From Alkalihalobacillus sp. BA299 (GTDB lineage: Bacteria; Bacillota; Bacilli; Bacillales; Bacillaceae_F): 64,000 nt of DNA. Below the pieces are notes generated by a model. That model did not search any database. It was not told the DNA's origin and saw only the letters and a list, made by a program, of their open reading frames with translations. Position numbers and translations under genes: made by a program. Where the stretch lies: assembly GCF_017745675.1 (NCBI RefSeq), contig NZ_JAFLJM010000008.1, forward strand, positions 1 to 64,000. The letters are read 5' to 3'. Below, one piece after another: positions 26,907 to 43,132 of the stretch. How positions within the stretch are numbered: position 1 is the stretch's first letter; every line of letters begins with the position of its first letter.

Positions 26907-27221
26907 CTATCGCTTCATTAAGTCCATCTCATCGACATTTACCGTTTTGCGGTTACGATAAAGGGCAATTAAGATGGCTAAGCCTACAGCTGCTTCTGCT
27001 GCAGCAACGGTTATAGTAAATAACGCAAATACTTGACCTGTTAAACTAGGTGTTACCCCGTGTACGGCAAACGCAACTAGATTAATGTTGACGGAATTCA
27101 GCATCAATTCGATACAAATAAGAACGATCACCGCATTTCGCTTAGTCAGTACACCGAACATTCCTATACAGAAAAGGAGAAGTGCGACAACGAGATAGAC
27201 CGATAAAGGAATACTACTCAT
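26907..27221 (-). CDS. nuoK: complex I subunit K
   Basis: 104 aa, three helices. It has the conserved membrane glutamates in [16 protein letters not shown] and [11 protein letters not shown]. It overlaps nuoJ by 4 bp. Part of the proton-transfer chain between the antiporter-like subunits and the quinone module. Confidence 0.95.
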   Translation of the reverse strand: MSSIPLSVYLVVALLLFCIGMFGVLTKRNAVIVLICIELMLNSVNINLVAFAVHGVTPSLTGQVFALFTITVAAAEAAVGLAILIALYRNRKTVNVDEMDLMKR

Positions 27222-27730
27222 TTTTCACCGACCTCCTCTTCCTCATCACTTTTTGCTAGAGCTACTGCACCAACAAGCGCAACAAGTAATATAACGCCTA
27301 CCGTCTCAAAAGGGATTACAAACTTCGAAAAAATATCGATACCAATTTGACGAACGTTATTTTCATGAAGGTTTGTCGCTTGTTCACCAAATGAGAGATC
27401 GTTAATTCCGATAAACATAATGACAAAGAATACAGCAACGCCAGATAATGCTGCAAGTGTGCGCCATAAACTAACCGAAGCGAGCTTATCATCATGTTTC
27501 GTTAGCATGATCCCAAATAACATCACAATCGTTATTGCCCCACCATAGATGAGCACTTGAACGAAGGCGAGAAATTCAGCGGACAATAACACGTAAAACC
27601 CTGCAATACTGATGAACGTAAAGGCGAGCGCAATGATGATATGAACGACTTTTCGTAAATTAATCATGAGAACGCCGCCACTAATGGCGATGAGGGCAAG
27701 GACAAAGAAAGCGAGTAATTCACCATTCAT
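27218..27730 (-). CDS. nuoJ: complex I subunit J
   Basis: 170 aa with five helices and a charged C-terminus ([11 protein letters not shown]). The conserved [28 protein letters not shown] is visible, containing the flexible pi-bulge helix of this subunit. It overlaps both nuoI and nuoK by 4 bp. Confidence 0.95.
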   Translation of the reverse strand: MNGELLAFFVLALIAISGGVLMINLRKVVHIIIALAFTFISIAGFYVLLSAEFLAFVQVLIYGGAITIVMLFGIMLTKHDDKLASVSLWRTLAALSGVAVFFVIMFIGINDLSFGEQATNLHENNVRQIGIDIFSKFVIPFETVGVILLVALVGAVALAKSDEEEEVGEK

Positions 27731-28152
27731 GCTTTATTTTCCTCCCTCACGTTCGTATCGTTTTCATCGAGCCACTCTAAATTTTTAAACAAGTCATCGC
27801 GACTGTACTCCGCTAATTCGAAATTATTCGTCATGACAATCGCTTCTGTCGGACAAACTTCTGTACATAAGTCACATAAAATACAAATCTCAAAATTGAT
27901 ATCGTACGTATCAATAATCTTCCCTTTTTTATTCGGGTCTGGGTGTGGTTTTCCCGTTAATTGAATGCAATCGGTCGGACAAATATTCGCACACTGATTA
28001 CAGACAATACACTTTTCCGGATAAAACTTCTGTATGCCACGAAAGCGATCCGGCATATCTATCGGTTCATCCGGATAACTTGTCGTCACATTTTTTTTCG
28101 TCAAGTTACTAAGTGTGTATTTCAACCCTTTGACTAATCCTTGACCTAACAA
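27727..28152 (-). CDS. nuoI: complex I subunit I (two 4Fe-4S clusters)
   Basis: Ferredoxin-like subunit with two CxxCxxCxxxCP motifs, CIVCNQCANICP and CILCDLCTEVCP, that carry clusters N6a and N6b between the peripheral arm and the quinone site. The frame is open to GTG 28161, but AAGGAG is placed 8 nt before TTG 28152, so I use that start. The gap of ~110 bp to nuoH is the largest within the operon. Confidence 0.94.
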   Translation of the reverse strand: MLGQGLVKGLKYTLSNLTKKNVTTSYPDEPIDMPDRFRGIQKFYPEKCIVCNQCANICPTDCIQLTGKPHPDPNKKGKIIDTYDINFEICILCDLCTEVCPTEAIVMTNNFELAEYSRDDLFKNLEWLDENDTNVREENKA

Positions 28153-28263
28153 TGTGATCACTCCTTAGTCGTGATTAAGCGAGTAGATTTAGTAAGAGCT
28201 GTTAAAAAGCGTCAATTAATGCCGCTGATCGCCCTCCCAAAACATACTTCTTAAACGTACTTC

Positions 28264-29265
28264 TTATAAGAAAAATTCTTTCACTATAGCTGTAAGTATA
28301 ATGTTTAATAACGCAACCGGTAATAAAATCTTCCAAGCAAATTCCATCAACTGGTCTCCTCGCAGTCGAGGAAATGTTCCACGAATCCAAATCATGAAGA
28401 AAACAACGGCTGAAAATTTTAAGGCAAACCAAATTACTCCTGGAATAAACCCTAAGAATGGTAACGGATTCCATCCACCTAAGAATAGTACGGTTGTTAA
28501 TGCCGCCATCGCAAATAAATATACGTACTCAGCAAGCATAAAAAATGCCCAACGGAAGCCTGAATATTCGACGTGGAAGCCGGCAACTAACTCTGATTCT
28601 GCTTCCGGTAAGTCAAACGGTGTACGGTTTAATTCCGCTGTCGCTGCAATAATGAATACAATAAACCCAAGGATCTGTGGAATAAAGAACCACAAAGTGG
28701 CTTGTGCATTGACAATTTCAATTAAGTTTAGACTTCCTGTTAAAAGAACGACCCCAACGACAGATAATACAAGCGGTATTTCGTAAGAGATCATCTGAGC
28801 AGCTGCTCGCATTCCACCCATTAAAGCATACTTATTATTTGATGCCCAGCCACCGGCTACAACCCCAATGGTCGTAATTCCTGAAACGGCGATATAGTAT
28901 AAAAGTCCAACGCCAATATCTGTGAAATACAGGTTTTCAGAAAACGGAATTACCGCAAGCACGGCAAAAGCTGGTACGAACGCAAGGATCGGTGCTAATA
29001 CGAATAACGGTTTATCAGCTTTTTTCGGTATCGTATCTTCTTTTAATAAAAGCTTTAAAACGTCAGCAACAGTTTGAAGTAATCCTAATGGACCACCTAT
29101 ACGGTTTGGACCGACACGAAGTTGAATAAAACCTAATACTTTTCGTTCTGCTAAAATTGCATACGTTACAAAACCAAGAACAGCACCTAAAAGCCCTGCT
29201 CCTATGGCAAAATAAATTAAAAAGTTTGTCCAACTTGGCGCTGATGTCAGGAGATCATTTATCAT
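28264..29265 (-). CDS. nuoH: complex I subunit H (quinone-site membrane subunit)
   Basis: 333 aa with eight helices. The quinone-chamber loops are visible, including AERKVLGFIQLRVGPNRIGG, NRTPFDLPEAESELVAGFHVEYSG and RGTFPRLRGDQLMEFAWK. It overlaps the nuoD stop by one base. Confidence 0.96.
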   Translation of the reverse strand: MINDLLTSAPSWTNFLIYFAIGAGLLGAVLGFVTYAILAERKVLGFIQLRVGPNRIGGPLGLLQTVADVLKLLLKEDTIPKKADKPLFVLAPILAFVPAFAVLAVIPFSENLYFTDIGVGLLYYIAVSGITTIGVVAGGWASNNKYALMGGMRAAAQMISYEIPLVLSVVGVVLLTGSLNLIEIVNAQATLWFFIPQILGFIVFIIAATAELNRTPFDLPEAESELVAGFHVEYSGFRWAFFMLAEYVYLFAMAALTTVLFLGGWNPLPFLGFIPGVIWFALKFSAVVFFMIWIRGTFPRLRGDQLMEFAWKILLPVALLNIILTAIVKEFFL

Positions 29266-30365
29266 TAGCCGTCAACCTCCCCAAGGACAATATCAATGCC
29301 ACCTAAAATCGCAATTAAATTGGCGATCGGTTGCCCTACTAATAATTTCGGTAAAATTTGCAGGTTATAAAAAGATGGTCTTCTAAACTTTAAGCGATAA
29401 GGCTCTTTTTTACCTTGACTTGCAATATAACAGCCAATTTCCCCGCGTGGCGACTCGATTCGTACAAATGTTTCACCTGCTGGTGGTTTAATAATTCTTG
29501 GCGTTTTTGCGAGAATCGGCCCTTCACTCGGAAATTGCTCGACAGCTTGCTCGATAATTTTAATCGATTCTTCAATTTCCTTCATACGACACATATACCT
29601 TGCCCAGCAATCACCTTTTTCTTCAACAGGAATATCAAAATCAAAGCGATCATAGATTGAATACGGCTCATCTTTACGTAAATCCCAGTTTACTCCTGTT
29701 GAGCGAATATTCGCCCCACTTAACGAATATTTGATCGCATCCTCTTTCGTATACGTCCCTACATCTTTAATACGGCTCATGAAAATTTCATTTCCAGTTA
29801 CAAGGTTATGGTAACCTTCAAGCTCTTTTCGCAAGTATGGAACTAAGTCTCTTACTTTTTCAATCCAGCCTGGAGGGGCATCCCATTTTACTCCACCAAC
29901 TCGCATGTAGTTAAACGTTAATCTTGCCCCTGAAATTTCATTTAATAAGTTAATAATCATTTCCCGCTCACGAAAAGCGTATAAGAACGGGCTCATTGCT
30001 CCGATATCAAGTAAATATGTACCAAACCAGACGAGGTGACTAGCAACACGGCCAAGCTCCATTACGAGAACACGTAAATACTCTGCTCGTTCCGGGATTT
30101 CTAGTTCCATCATCGTTTCGACCGCATGACAGATTACATAATTATTCGTCATCGCCGACAAATAGTCCATTCGGTCTGTATAAGGTATGATCTGCGTATA
30201 TTGGAGGTTTTCCGCAAGCTTCTCCGTACCGCGATGTAAATAACCAATAACAGGGATCGCTTCTTTAATGATCTCCCCATCAATTTTAACAACGAGACGA
30301 AATACACCGTGCGTACTCGGATGCTGTGGACCTACGTTTAATAACATTTCTTCCGTACGTAACAT
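29265..30365 (-). CDS. nuoD: complex I subunit D (49-kDa, quinone-binding)
   Basis: 366 aa, related to the large subunit of NiFe hydrogenases but lacking the metal cysteines. The quinone-site histidine loop MLLNVGPQHPSTHGVFRLV is at the N-terminus. The C-terminal motif GGIDIVLGEVDG is conserved. Separate from NuoC here, not fused as in E. coli. Confidence 0.96.
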   Translation of the reverse strand: MLRTEEMLLNVGPQHPSTHGVFRLVVKIDGEIIKEAIPVIGYLHRGTEKLAENLQYTQIIPYTDRMDYLSAMTNNYVICHAVETMMELEIPERAEYLRVLVMELGRVASHLVWFGTYLLDIGAMSPFLYAFREREMIINLLNEISGARLTFNYMRVGGVKWDAPPGWIEKVRDLVPYLRKELEGYHNLVTGNEIFMSRIKDVGTYTKEDAIKYSLSGANIRSTGVNWDLRKDEPYSIYDRFDFDIPVEEKGDCWARYMCRMKEIEESIKIIEQAVEQFPSEGPILAKTPRIIKPPAGETFVRIESPRGEIGCYIASQGKKEPYRLKFRRPSFYNLQILPKLLVGQPIANLIAILGGIDIVLGEVDG

Positions 30366-30368
30366 TCG

Positions 30369-31223
30369 TTACACCTCCTCGTCGTGCTGCTCGTAATCTT
30401 TTCGTAGGGGATGCCCGACCCAATCATCAGTAAGCATAATTCGTGTTAGGTTTGGATGACCTTCATAGACGATCCCTAGTAAATCATACGATTCTCGTTC
30501 TGGCCAGTTCGCCCCATCCCATACGGGAGTAATCGATTCAATCACAGGTTCATCTCGGTCAATTTTTACCTTTAATGCAATGTTTTCTTTTGTTTTAAAA
30601 GAATACAAATGATTATACACTTCCATATGTGTTTCGAAATCCGAACCATGATGTTCTGATAAATAATCAAAGGCGAGTAGTTCATTATGCTTTAAAAACT
30701 GAGCAAGCTTAAAGTACGTCTCCTTTTTAGCAACTAACGTCGGCACGTCCTTACCTAGTCTATTAATATAGGCATCTTCTAGCATATCTTCGCCTAAATT
30801 CTCACTTATAACTTTTAAGTACTTATCAAGTAGCGGTTGATTGGGCGACGCTTGCTCTTGCTCGGTATTTGCAGAAGTAGCTTCATCCGCACTGGCTGCT
30901 TTCGCTTTGGCCGCGGCGGCTGCTTTGGCCTTCGCAATTGCGGCCGCTTTCGCTTTCGCCTTTTCATCATCACTATCACCAGCTCCACCAGCCTTCGCGG
31001 CAGCAGCCGCCTTCGCTTTAGCCGCGGCTGCTGCCTTTGCCTTCGCTGCTGCGGCGGCTTTCGCTTTCGCATCGTCACCTTGTGCGTCTGCTACTTCTTC
31101 CTGTTTTTCACTTGTAACCGCTTCCGATTGATCAGCTTTCTCTTGCTCTTTATCCTTCAGTTTCTTTAATGCTTCCGCACGAGCTTTAGCAGCTGCGGCT
31201 GCTTTTGCCTTTTCATCACTCAT
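30369..31223 (-). CDS. nuoC: complex I subunit C with alanine/lysine-rich N-terminal extension
   Basis: 284 aa. The C-terminal ~150 residues are the NuoC/30-kDa domain (for example [42 protein letters not shown]). The first ~135 residues are low complexity, built from repeats of the type [11 protein letters not shown] with two acidic interruptions and no cysteines. Similar extensions occur in other Bacillus NuoC proteins (recollection). It is predicted to be helical and strongly charged and could be a tether or docking arm, but this is unproven. The encoding DNA is GC-rich and repetitive, so copy number of the repeats may vary among strains. Confidence 0.93.
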   Translation of the reverse strand: MSDEKAKAAAAAKARAEALKKLKDKEQEKADQSEAVTSEKQEEVADAQGDDAKAKAAAAAKAKAAAAAKAKAAAAAKAGGAGDSDDEKAKAKAAAIAKAKAAAAAKAKAASADEATSANTEQEQASPNQPLLDKYLKVISENLGEDMLEDAYINRLGKDVPTLVAKKETYFKLAQFLKHNELLAFDYLSEHHGSDFETHMEVYNHLYSFKTKENIALKVKIDRDEPVIESITPVWDGANWPERESYDLLGIVYEGHPNLTRIMLTDDWVGHPLRKDYEQHDEEV

Positions 31224-31738
31224 CGACTGATCACCCGCTTCCCAGTCTTAGCTTCATAGCGGATTTTTTCTTGTAGCTTGTTGATTCCATAAATTAATGC
31301 TGCCGGATTTGGTGGGCATCCCGGAATATATACATCTACCGGTACAATTTGGTCAACCCCTTTAACGACAGCATATGATTTTATGTATGGTCCACCTGCA
31401 GTCGCACAGGAACCCATGGCAATTACCCACTTCGGTTCTGGCATTTGGTCGTATAAACGCTTTAAAATTGGTGCCATTTTCTTAGTCACTGTTCCTGAAA
31501 CGATCATACAGTCTGATTGCCTAGGAGACGTTCTAAAAATAACACCAAAACGGTCTTGGTCATAGTGCGATGCGCCCGTTCCCATCATCTCGATGGCACA
31601 GCAAGCTAACCCGAAGGTCAATGGCCACAACGAGTTACTTCTAGCCCAAGCTTTCACTTGTTCTAATGTGGTAAAAAAGACGTTACGTTCTAGCTCTTCT
31701 CGCTCTGACTTAGTGATGCTATCTAAATTTAGATCCAT
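31220..31738 (-). CDS. nuoB: complex I subunit B (cluster N2)
   Basis: 172 aa, holding the terminal 4Fe-4S cluster N2. Its ligands are in [12 protein letters not shown], the Cys of [11 protein letters not shown] and the Cys of [13 protein letters not shown]. The frame opens at 31759, but ATG 31738 follows AAGGTG by 5 nt and gives the usual MDLNLDSI start, overlapping the nuoA end by 10 bp. Confidence 0.95.
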   Translation of the reverse strand: MDLNLDSITKSEREELERNVFFTTLEQVKAWARSNSLWPLTFGLACCAIEMMGTGASHYDQDRFGVIFRTSPRQSDCMIVSGTVTKKMAPILKRLYDQMPEPKWVIAMGSCATAGGPYIKSYAVVKGVDQIVPVDVYIPGCPPNPAALIYGINKLQEKIRYEAKTGKRVISR

Positions 31739-32106
31739 GTTAACACCTTCTTCTTCCACGCATAAATTAATCCGATTAATAACATAATCATAAAGATGAT
31801 CATTTCAATTAAAGCAAAAATTCCTAAATAATCGTAAGCCACTGCCCATGGATATAAAAAGACAGTTTCTACATCAAATAATACGAATAATAACGCAAAC
31901 ATATAGTAGCGCACATTAAATTGAACCCAACTACTCCCAACCGGTTCTACACCACTTTCGTACGTCGTTTGCTTTTCCTTCGTTGGATTATGTGGTCGTA
32001 AGAAACGACCAGCTGTAAGCGCAACCAAAGGTAATATTATTCCTAACATAATAAAAACGGCTACAACTAGGTAGTTGTTTTGATACAAGTGATAAAGCGG
32101 ATCCAT
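31729..32106 (-). CDS. nuoA: complex I subunit A
   Basis: 125 aa with three helices. The conserved segment [36 protein letters not shown] is present, with the membrane Asp/Glu pair that joins the quinone site to the pump chain. First gene of the operon; RBS AGGTGAGG. The operon promoter is at 32289-32317. Confidence 0.96.
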   Translation of the reverse strand: MDPLYHLYQNNYLVVAVFIMLGIILPLVALTAGRFLRPHNPTKEKQTTYESGVEPVGSSWVQFNVRYYMFALLFVLFDVETVFLYPWAVAYDYLGIFALIEMIIFMIMLLIGLIYAWKKKVLTWI

Positions 32107-32288
32107 TTTGCCTCACCTCACCCTCCATGCCATATTCCTTTTCGTTTCTATTGCTCGTGTAAACTCCCGTAACTTCTCGATCTATAAAATGATGACGGAT
32201 GCTAACACAATGATTAGTCAAACTGCCAACAATTATCATATAAAGAATTTTCCCAATGTTGGAAGCTTCACTATATTTAATCGTAACC

Positions 32289-32317
32289 ATTATAGCAAAT
32301 CCTATATAGGGTGTCGA
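32289..32317 (-). promoter_or_regulatory. sigma-A promoter of the nuo operon
   Basis: On the minus strand TCGACA (-35, 32312-32317), 17-bp spacer, TATAAT (-10, 32289-32294). It gives a leader of about 175 nt before nuoA. No known riboswitch fold is apparent in that leader. Confidence 0.75.
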
Positions 32318-32999
32318 CTGTCACAAAACTGTAAAATATATTATAAAAAACGATTTGTTTCGGGAACACAACAAAAGAAAATCTACCACATTTTGTAAAA
32401 CCCATAATACCAGGCATTTCCCAATTTTTACTGCTATTTAATATCTGTTAAACAACTAAAATTTTATTATCTCTATTAGTAAGTATTATACAAAAAATAC
32501 CTTACAGCTATGATATTTTTCACTTTTTTTCATTATAATTATCAATTGTTTTATGGGGTTGTATCTAAAGTGAGAGGCTTTTTAGGAATCTCTCAAAACT
32601 TATCTACTTTTTTGAGTAACAGTTCCATTTTTAAGTAATTTTGTTTTGATTTTTTTAATTAGGCTTCAATCCAAAGACTGCGTTTATATTTTAGTAGTTT
32701 CTTCTGGTTTTTTTAGAGTGTTCTAAAGTCTATTTTAAATGTGTTCTCGCTTCTATTTTCAACTTTCGGTAATTTATTTTTAAGTTTTCCTGATTTATTT
32801 TTAACTTAGGTGCGTTTATTTTTAACTTTCCCTAGTTTATTTTCAACTTTGCCCCTTTTAAAGATTTCTCGACAAAACCAAACAAAATTCGACCATGTAA
32901 CTGCTTACTGTACTCCTGTTGACTCTGCTCCTATGGGCCTTACTCCATCAGGTTTTCCACGCATTCTTTGATTAGCTCAACTCCTACTCCGCTTCACAT
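32318..32999. other. gene-free region between nuo and atp operons
   Basis: About 680 bp, very AT-rich. Contains the third 21-bp array (32752-32877). I see no gene, and the remainder has nothing I can name. Confidence 0.5.
32752..32877 (-). repeat. 21-bp repeat array 3 with border sequence
   Basis: Same architecture as array 1. The first unit begins TCTATTTTCAACTT, followed by four units beginning TTTATTTT, then the border TTTAAAGATTTCTCGACAAAA. The 7-codon frame is kept throughout, but one unit carries TAG, so it cannot encode one continuous peptide. Confidence 0.85.
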
Positions 33000-33042
33000 A
33001 AAAAAAGCACAAAGAACTCTGTGCGAGCCTTTGTGCTTTTTT
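33000..33042. terminator. terminator of the atp operon
   Basis: AAAAAAGCACAAAG / CTTTGTGCTTTTTT, a 14-bp perfect stem with a 13-nt loop just after the atpC stop. The symmetry makes it work on either strand. Confidence 0.92.
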
Positions 33043-33044
33043 AC

Positions 33045-33497
<453 letters not shown>

Positions 33498-33549
33498 TCA
33501 AAAGTAGTGGTGAGTGTTCAAACACCCACCCCTACAGATTCGCCTAAAA

Positions 33550-34995
<1,446 letters not shown>

Positions 34996-35020
34996 TCATG
35001 ATCGTTCTTTTTAGGGAAAT

Positions 35021-35073
35021 CGTCGGTTAAGTTCTCACGTCCTATTACGATGAACGGGTAGAACTTAACGACG
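35021..35073. promoter_or_regulatory. long hairpin between atpG and atpD
   Basis: CGTCGGTTAAGTTCT (35021) pairs with AGAACTTAACGACG (35060), 14 bp with one bulge and a 24-nt loop, without a following U run. It could be an mRNA processing or stability element that helps set higher atpD expression (inference). Confidence 0.5.
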
Positions 35074-35141
35074 TAACACCCTACGTATTTTAACTATCTA
35101 TCAAAAGTTCGATTCAAATTGATAGAAGTCTAATTTATTCG

Positions 35142-36005
<864 letters not shown>

Positions 36006-36059
36006 TCACCACCTTTTCGCTAACTGGTTTTCCTAGAAGTTGTTCATATTCAAGAACAA

Positions 36060-38680
<2,621 letters not shown>

Positions 38681-38727
38681 TTAGAACACACTCCGCCATT
38701 TATTAAACAGTTGCGAACGGCTTCTTA

Positions 38728-39764
<1,037 letters not shown>

Positions 39765-40148
39765 TCACCTCTCTTCTTGCAATGAACGTATTTTTTGAAT
39801 AAAAAAATCTAAAAATATGATAAAATAGGTCGACATTAAACCTATTACCACACCGTAAAGCTGGATCGTTTCAGGGTACCTTGTTGCTACGATAACACCG
39901 ATCGCTGCTAACGCTAATCTCGTTAACGTACCTAAGGAGTACATCTTCCTTCCCTCTTCAACAGCTTGTCCAAAGCGTTTCACTTTACTGAACAAACTCC
40001 AAAGAATGAGAAAGCTAAGAATGGTCCCTAAAATGAAGCCTAGAAAAAACGATTCGTAAGGAGTAAATCCCCAACCTAAAACGAGGATAGCCAATAAAAA
40101 TAAAGTGTACTGAATGTAACGTCTCATATTGGCTGCAAAACTTGTCAT
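39765..40148 (-). CDS. atpI: ATP synthase protein I
   Basis: 127 aa with four helices, typical of AtpI, which helps c-ring assembly and has been linked to magnesium handling in alkaliphilic Bacillus. Start overlaps the atpZ stop by 4 bp. Confidence 0.9.
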   Translation of the reverse strand: MTSFAANMRRYIQYTLFLLAILVLGWGFTPYESFFLGFILGTILSFLILWSLFSKVKRFGQAVEEGRKMYSLGTLTRLALAAIGVIVATRYPETIQLYGVVIGLMSTYFIIFLDFFIQKIRSLQEER

Positions 40149-40375
40149 GAATCATCTTCTCCTAAAAACTGTCCGAGTAACCGGATTAAACCATACACGC
40201 CTGATCCTAATCCTAACAATAACCCGATGATCATAAAAAGCGGGCTCATGTTAAAGTAACTGTCTAACCATCTTCCACCTAGTACACCTACTACTACAGG
40301 TCCAACTAAGTACGATGTGATGGCTGTCATTAAAGCCATAGCCCGATAAGGTTTTTGCGGCTTTTGGTTTGCCAT
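40145..40375 (-). CDS. atpZ: AtpZ/AtpI-family protein
   Basis: 76 aa with two helices. The pattern GPVVVGVLGGRWLDSYFNMSPLFMIIG is that of AtpZ proteins encoded first in many Firmicute atp operons. ATG 40375 is 8 nt after GGAGG; an upstream ATG at 40390 has no ribosome site. In B. pseudofirmus OF4, AtpZ with AtpI is implicated in divalent cation transport. Confidence 0.88.
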   Translation of the reverse strand: MANQKPQKPYRAMALMTAITSYLVGPVVVGVLGGRWLDSYFNMSPLFMIIGLLLGLGSGVYGLIRLLGQFLGEDDS

Positions 40376-40421
40376 AGGCAGGACCTCCATAGACGATTAC
40401 GTAATATAGTTTTTCATGATG

Positions 40422-40497
40422 AGGTTTACGTGTTTTACAAAGTAATACGTTTCATATGTATTATTTTTTTGAACTACATGACATGATATGTAAACCT
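40422..40497 (-). promoter_or_regulatory. structured leader of the atp operon (tentative)
   Basis: AGGTTTAC near 40490-40497 (minus strand) pairs with GTAAACCT at 40422-40429 across a 60-nt AU-rich loop with an inner AATAC/GTATT hairpin. It lies between the promoter and atpZ. It may be only incidental. Confidence 0.3.
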
Positions 40498-40516
40498 TCT
40501 CATTACATCCTTTGTA

Positions 40517-40545
40517 ATCGTACAATAGGGGAAACCTGATGTCAA
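40517..40545 (-). promoter_or_regulatory. sigma-A promoter of the atp operon
   Basis: Minus strand TTGACA (40540-40545), 17-bp spacer, TACGAT (40517-40522). Consensus -35 and a fair -10, about 140 bp upstream of atpZ. Confidence 0.65.
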
Positions 40546-40732
40546 CGTGTTTTACCAATAAAAACACAGGTGAATTATGCTAATTTTAGGTGTTCACACA
40601 TTTGTCAAATCTCAGTTGTTCGTATTATTATGTTTCCAAAGTTTTACTGTGTTATTCATCAAGTTTTATAATAAATGAGATATATCATAATTTCCTTTTT
40701 TTATTTAATATATATTATTTTGGAAAAATTAC

Positions 40733-40772
40733 TTATAAAAATAACCGTGAAGAATTTAAGTTATTCTCCACG
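40733..40772 (-). terminator. terminator overlapping the subtilase stop codon
   Basis: CGTGGAGAAT / ATTCTTCACG on the minus strand with the loop AACTTAA, followed by GGTTATTTTTAT. The TAA stop codon of the subtilase gene begins within the stem-loop itself. Confidence 0.75.
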
Positions 40773-43046
40773 ATTATTTTTTTCTTTTTGTAGATGGTTT
40801 AACTCATCTCCTATAATCACCATCGTCTCTAGTGTATCTTCTTTGCCATCTTGCCTTGCGAAAACGAGCGCTTTGTATATTCCATCCGGCAGCTTAATTC
40901 CCTCAAGTTCAACTTCTAATAACCCTCTTCCGATATCTTCTTTTGTATCGAGATACGTAATAAATTCAAATGTATCTGGATCATATAAAGCGATTCCTAC
41001 TTCTGCTGCTCCACCTGGCAAGTACATCTCGTAACGGTACGTGCTTATAGAGTCGCCTCTTTCAAAGCTAAAAGCCATAACACGCGGGTAGTCAGGTTCT
41101 TCGATAAAAAATAAGTAAGGAACTCGTATATCTTCTCTTCCACCTTGAATAACGATATCTCCATGATGAACTCCTTCTTTTAAAACTGCTGGAAAAATAT
41201 CCATGACGACTTCAACTTCTTTTTTTCCACCTGGTGGAATTTGAAAGGAAAATGGAACCTTCCATTGCACGCCATCAGGGGCATCAAGTGGCGGAGAAAC
41301 GTAATAGGTATTTTTTTTATGACTATGATTTTCAACAGTTAAAGTTACCTTTTTCACTTCTCGTCGATCATCAGCCGCCCATTTACCAAATGTGACTGCT
41401 CCCGGAAGCACGAGCGTATCTGTCTGCACTGCTTTATCTACCTGAATACGCCCTGCTCCTTGTTCGTGAGGCAAATATGGTTTTCCGTCACGATCAACGA
41501 GCCGTTTTCCTGTATTCATAAGAGCTGCTTTAATTTGATCTGGCGTCCAATTCGGGTGCGCTTGCTTAATGAGCGCGGCAGCTCCAGCGACATGAGGAGC
41601 CGACATACTCGTTCCGTTTAACCCAAGATACCCTTTTGGGATGGTACTATCAATCGATACCCCAGGAGCAACAACATCAGGCTTCACTTCCCAAGTGTGG
41701 GTTACTGGCCCTCTCGATGAAAACGGGGCTAGTAAATCTTCTTCGTGACGAAATACCGTCCTCAGCTCTCGTTTGCCTTTCACCTCTAGCTTTTCCTTGA
41801 GCCACTCACCATCCTCTTTTGATATGGTCGCTACAGGAAATTGGAGCGGTTCACCGTCGATCGCTCCCATAAATGAGCCTGACGTGTTATTGTAAATAAT
41901 TAACCCTACGGCGCCGCTATCCATTGCATTTTTCGCTTTTTCAAAAAATGGAATGATCCCTCTTTTCACCAATACAATTTTTCCGTTGACAGCTTCCATT
42001 TCTTCTTTTCTACCTAACCCAGCAAAAACAAGACGATGGTCACGACGTAAATTCCACGGGAGTGCTCCCGACATGGCATTTACTGCGATTTCACGGTCTT
42101 CACCAAAAATAGTAATGTATGGCGTTTGTAGCGGCGGAGAAGACGCTCCCACTGATATCGCTTTCGTTGACGTTCCCGGCGAACCGACCGTCCACATATT
42201 TGGCCCACTATTTCCATTCGACGTAACGGCCACCACTCCTAGCTCTACTGCTCGATCTAGCGCAACACTCGTTGGCCAGTCTGGTCCATTTACAGCATTC
42301 CCTAATGAAAGGTTAATGATATCGACACCATCTTCTACAGCCCTTTCAATAGATTCAATCACTTGCTCGGTTGTTCCTTGACCACCAGGACCTAGTGCTC
42401 GGTACGCATAAATTTCTGCTTCAGGAGCAACCCCTTTAATTTTTCCATTAGCAGCAATGATTCCTGCTACATGTGTACCGTGGATCGTAATACCGCCTTG
42501 TTGCGGAGTTGTTTCCATTGGGTCTTTGTCGTTATCGACAACATCGTAACCACCTTTGAAGTTCGGCTTTAAATCAGGATGACTGTAGTCTATTCCTGTA
42601 TCGATAACGGCTACTTTTACTCCTTTTCCGGTCAATTTTTCACCAGAACGATCTAGCTGATTACGAATATTATTCGTTCCAATAAAAGGAACGCTGTCAT
42701 CAATGGTCGTTTGGTACGTCATCACATGATCTACTCGAGCGACCCCTGTCATTTTTTGTAATTTAGGTAAATCCTTTTGTTTTAACTCTAACGAAAACCC
42801 ATTATAAACGAGTTTAAATCGTTTTCTAACTGTACTTTCAGGAATAGCTTCTTGAACTTCAGTTATGACTTGGTCTATTTTATCTTCACTCACTTCGACC
42901 ATCACAATCTGATGCTCTTCACCCTTTTCTGCTACGTTCAAAGGTGGTCGCTCTGGAAATTGGCTCGCCTCTGCAGGATATATTGACAGTGCATGGAAAA
43001 CAAGTTGTACCATAACGATTACAGCAAGCAGCCTACCTTTTTTCAT
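40761..43046 (-). CDS. secreted S8 serine protease (subtilase, Vpr-like) with PA domain
   Basis: 761 aa. Signal peptide to about residue 27 (SIYPAEASQ), then an I9-type propeptide inhibitor region (~45-115). The peptidase domain has Asp in AVIDTGIDYSHPDL, His in HGTHVAGIIAANG and Ser in LNGTSMSAPHVAGAAAL. A protease-associated domain is inserted before the serine (VNGKIVLVKRG...FFEKAKNAMDSGAVGLIIYNN). A C-terminal beta-rich domain of ~200 residues follows. It is probably an exported processing or nutrient protease like B. subtilis Vpr. No LPXTG or S-layer anchor is seen. It lies between mnaA and the atp operon, flanked by repeats, so it is likely an addition to that locus. Confidence 0.93.
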   Translation of the reverse strand: MKKGRLLAVIVMVQLVFHALSIYPAEASQFPERPPLNVAEKGEEHQIVMVEVSEDKIDQVITEVQEAIPESTVRKRFKLVYNGFSLELKQKDLPKLQKMTGVARVDHVMTYQTTIDDSVPFIGTNNIRNQLDRSGEKLTGKGVKVAVIDTGIDYSHPDLKPNFKGGYDVVDNDKDPMETTPQQGGITIHGTHVAGIIAANGKIKGVAPEAEIYAYRALGPGGQGTTEQVIESIERAVEDGVDIINLSLGNAVNGPDWPTSVALDRAVELGVVAVTSNGNSGPNMWTVGSPGTSTKAISVGASSPPLQTPYITIFGEDREIAVNAMSGALPWNLRRDHRLVFAGLGRKEEMEAVNGKIVLVKRGIIPFFEKAKNAMDSGAVGLIIYNNTSGSFMGAIDGEPLQFPVATISKEDGEWLKEKLEVKGKRELRTVFRHEEDLLAPFSSRGPVTHTWEVKPDVVAPGVSIDSTIPKGYLGLNGTSMSAPHVAGAAALIKQAHPNWTPDQIKAALMNTGKRLVDRDGKPYLPHEQGAGRIQVDKAVQTDTLVLPGAVTFGKWAADDRREVKKVTLTVENHSHKKNTYYVSPPLDAPDGVQWKVPFSFQIPPGGKKEVEVVMDIFPAVLKEGVHHGDIVIQGGREDIRVPYLFFIEEPDYPRVMAFSFERGDSISTYRYEMYLPGGAAEVGIALYDPDTFEFITYLDTKEDIGRGLLEVELEGIKLPDGIYKALVFARQDGKEDTLETMVIIGDELNHLQKEKNNRGE

Positions 43047-43132
43047 TGGAGCTTCCCCTTTCTCTTCGCATGAATTGTTTATTTAGTATGTAACAAATGG
43101 GTAAAATTCATGAATGTGAAAAAAATAATATG

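Noticed and set aside
30815..31169. Overlapping ORFs in several frames within nuoC
   Set aside because: Shadows of the alanine/lysine repeat, where the GC-rich periodic DNA keeps other frames open.
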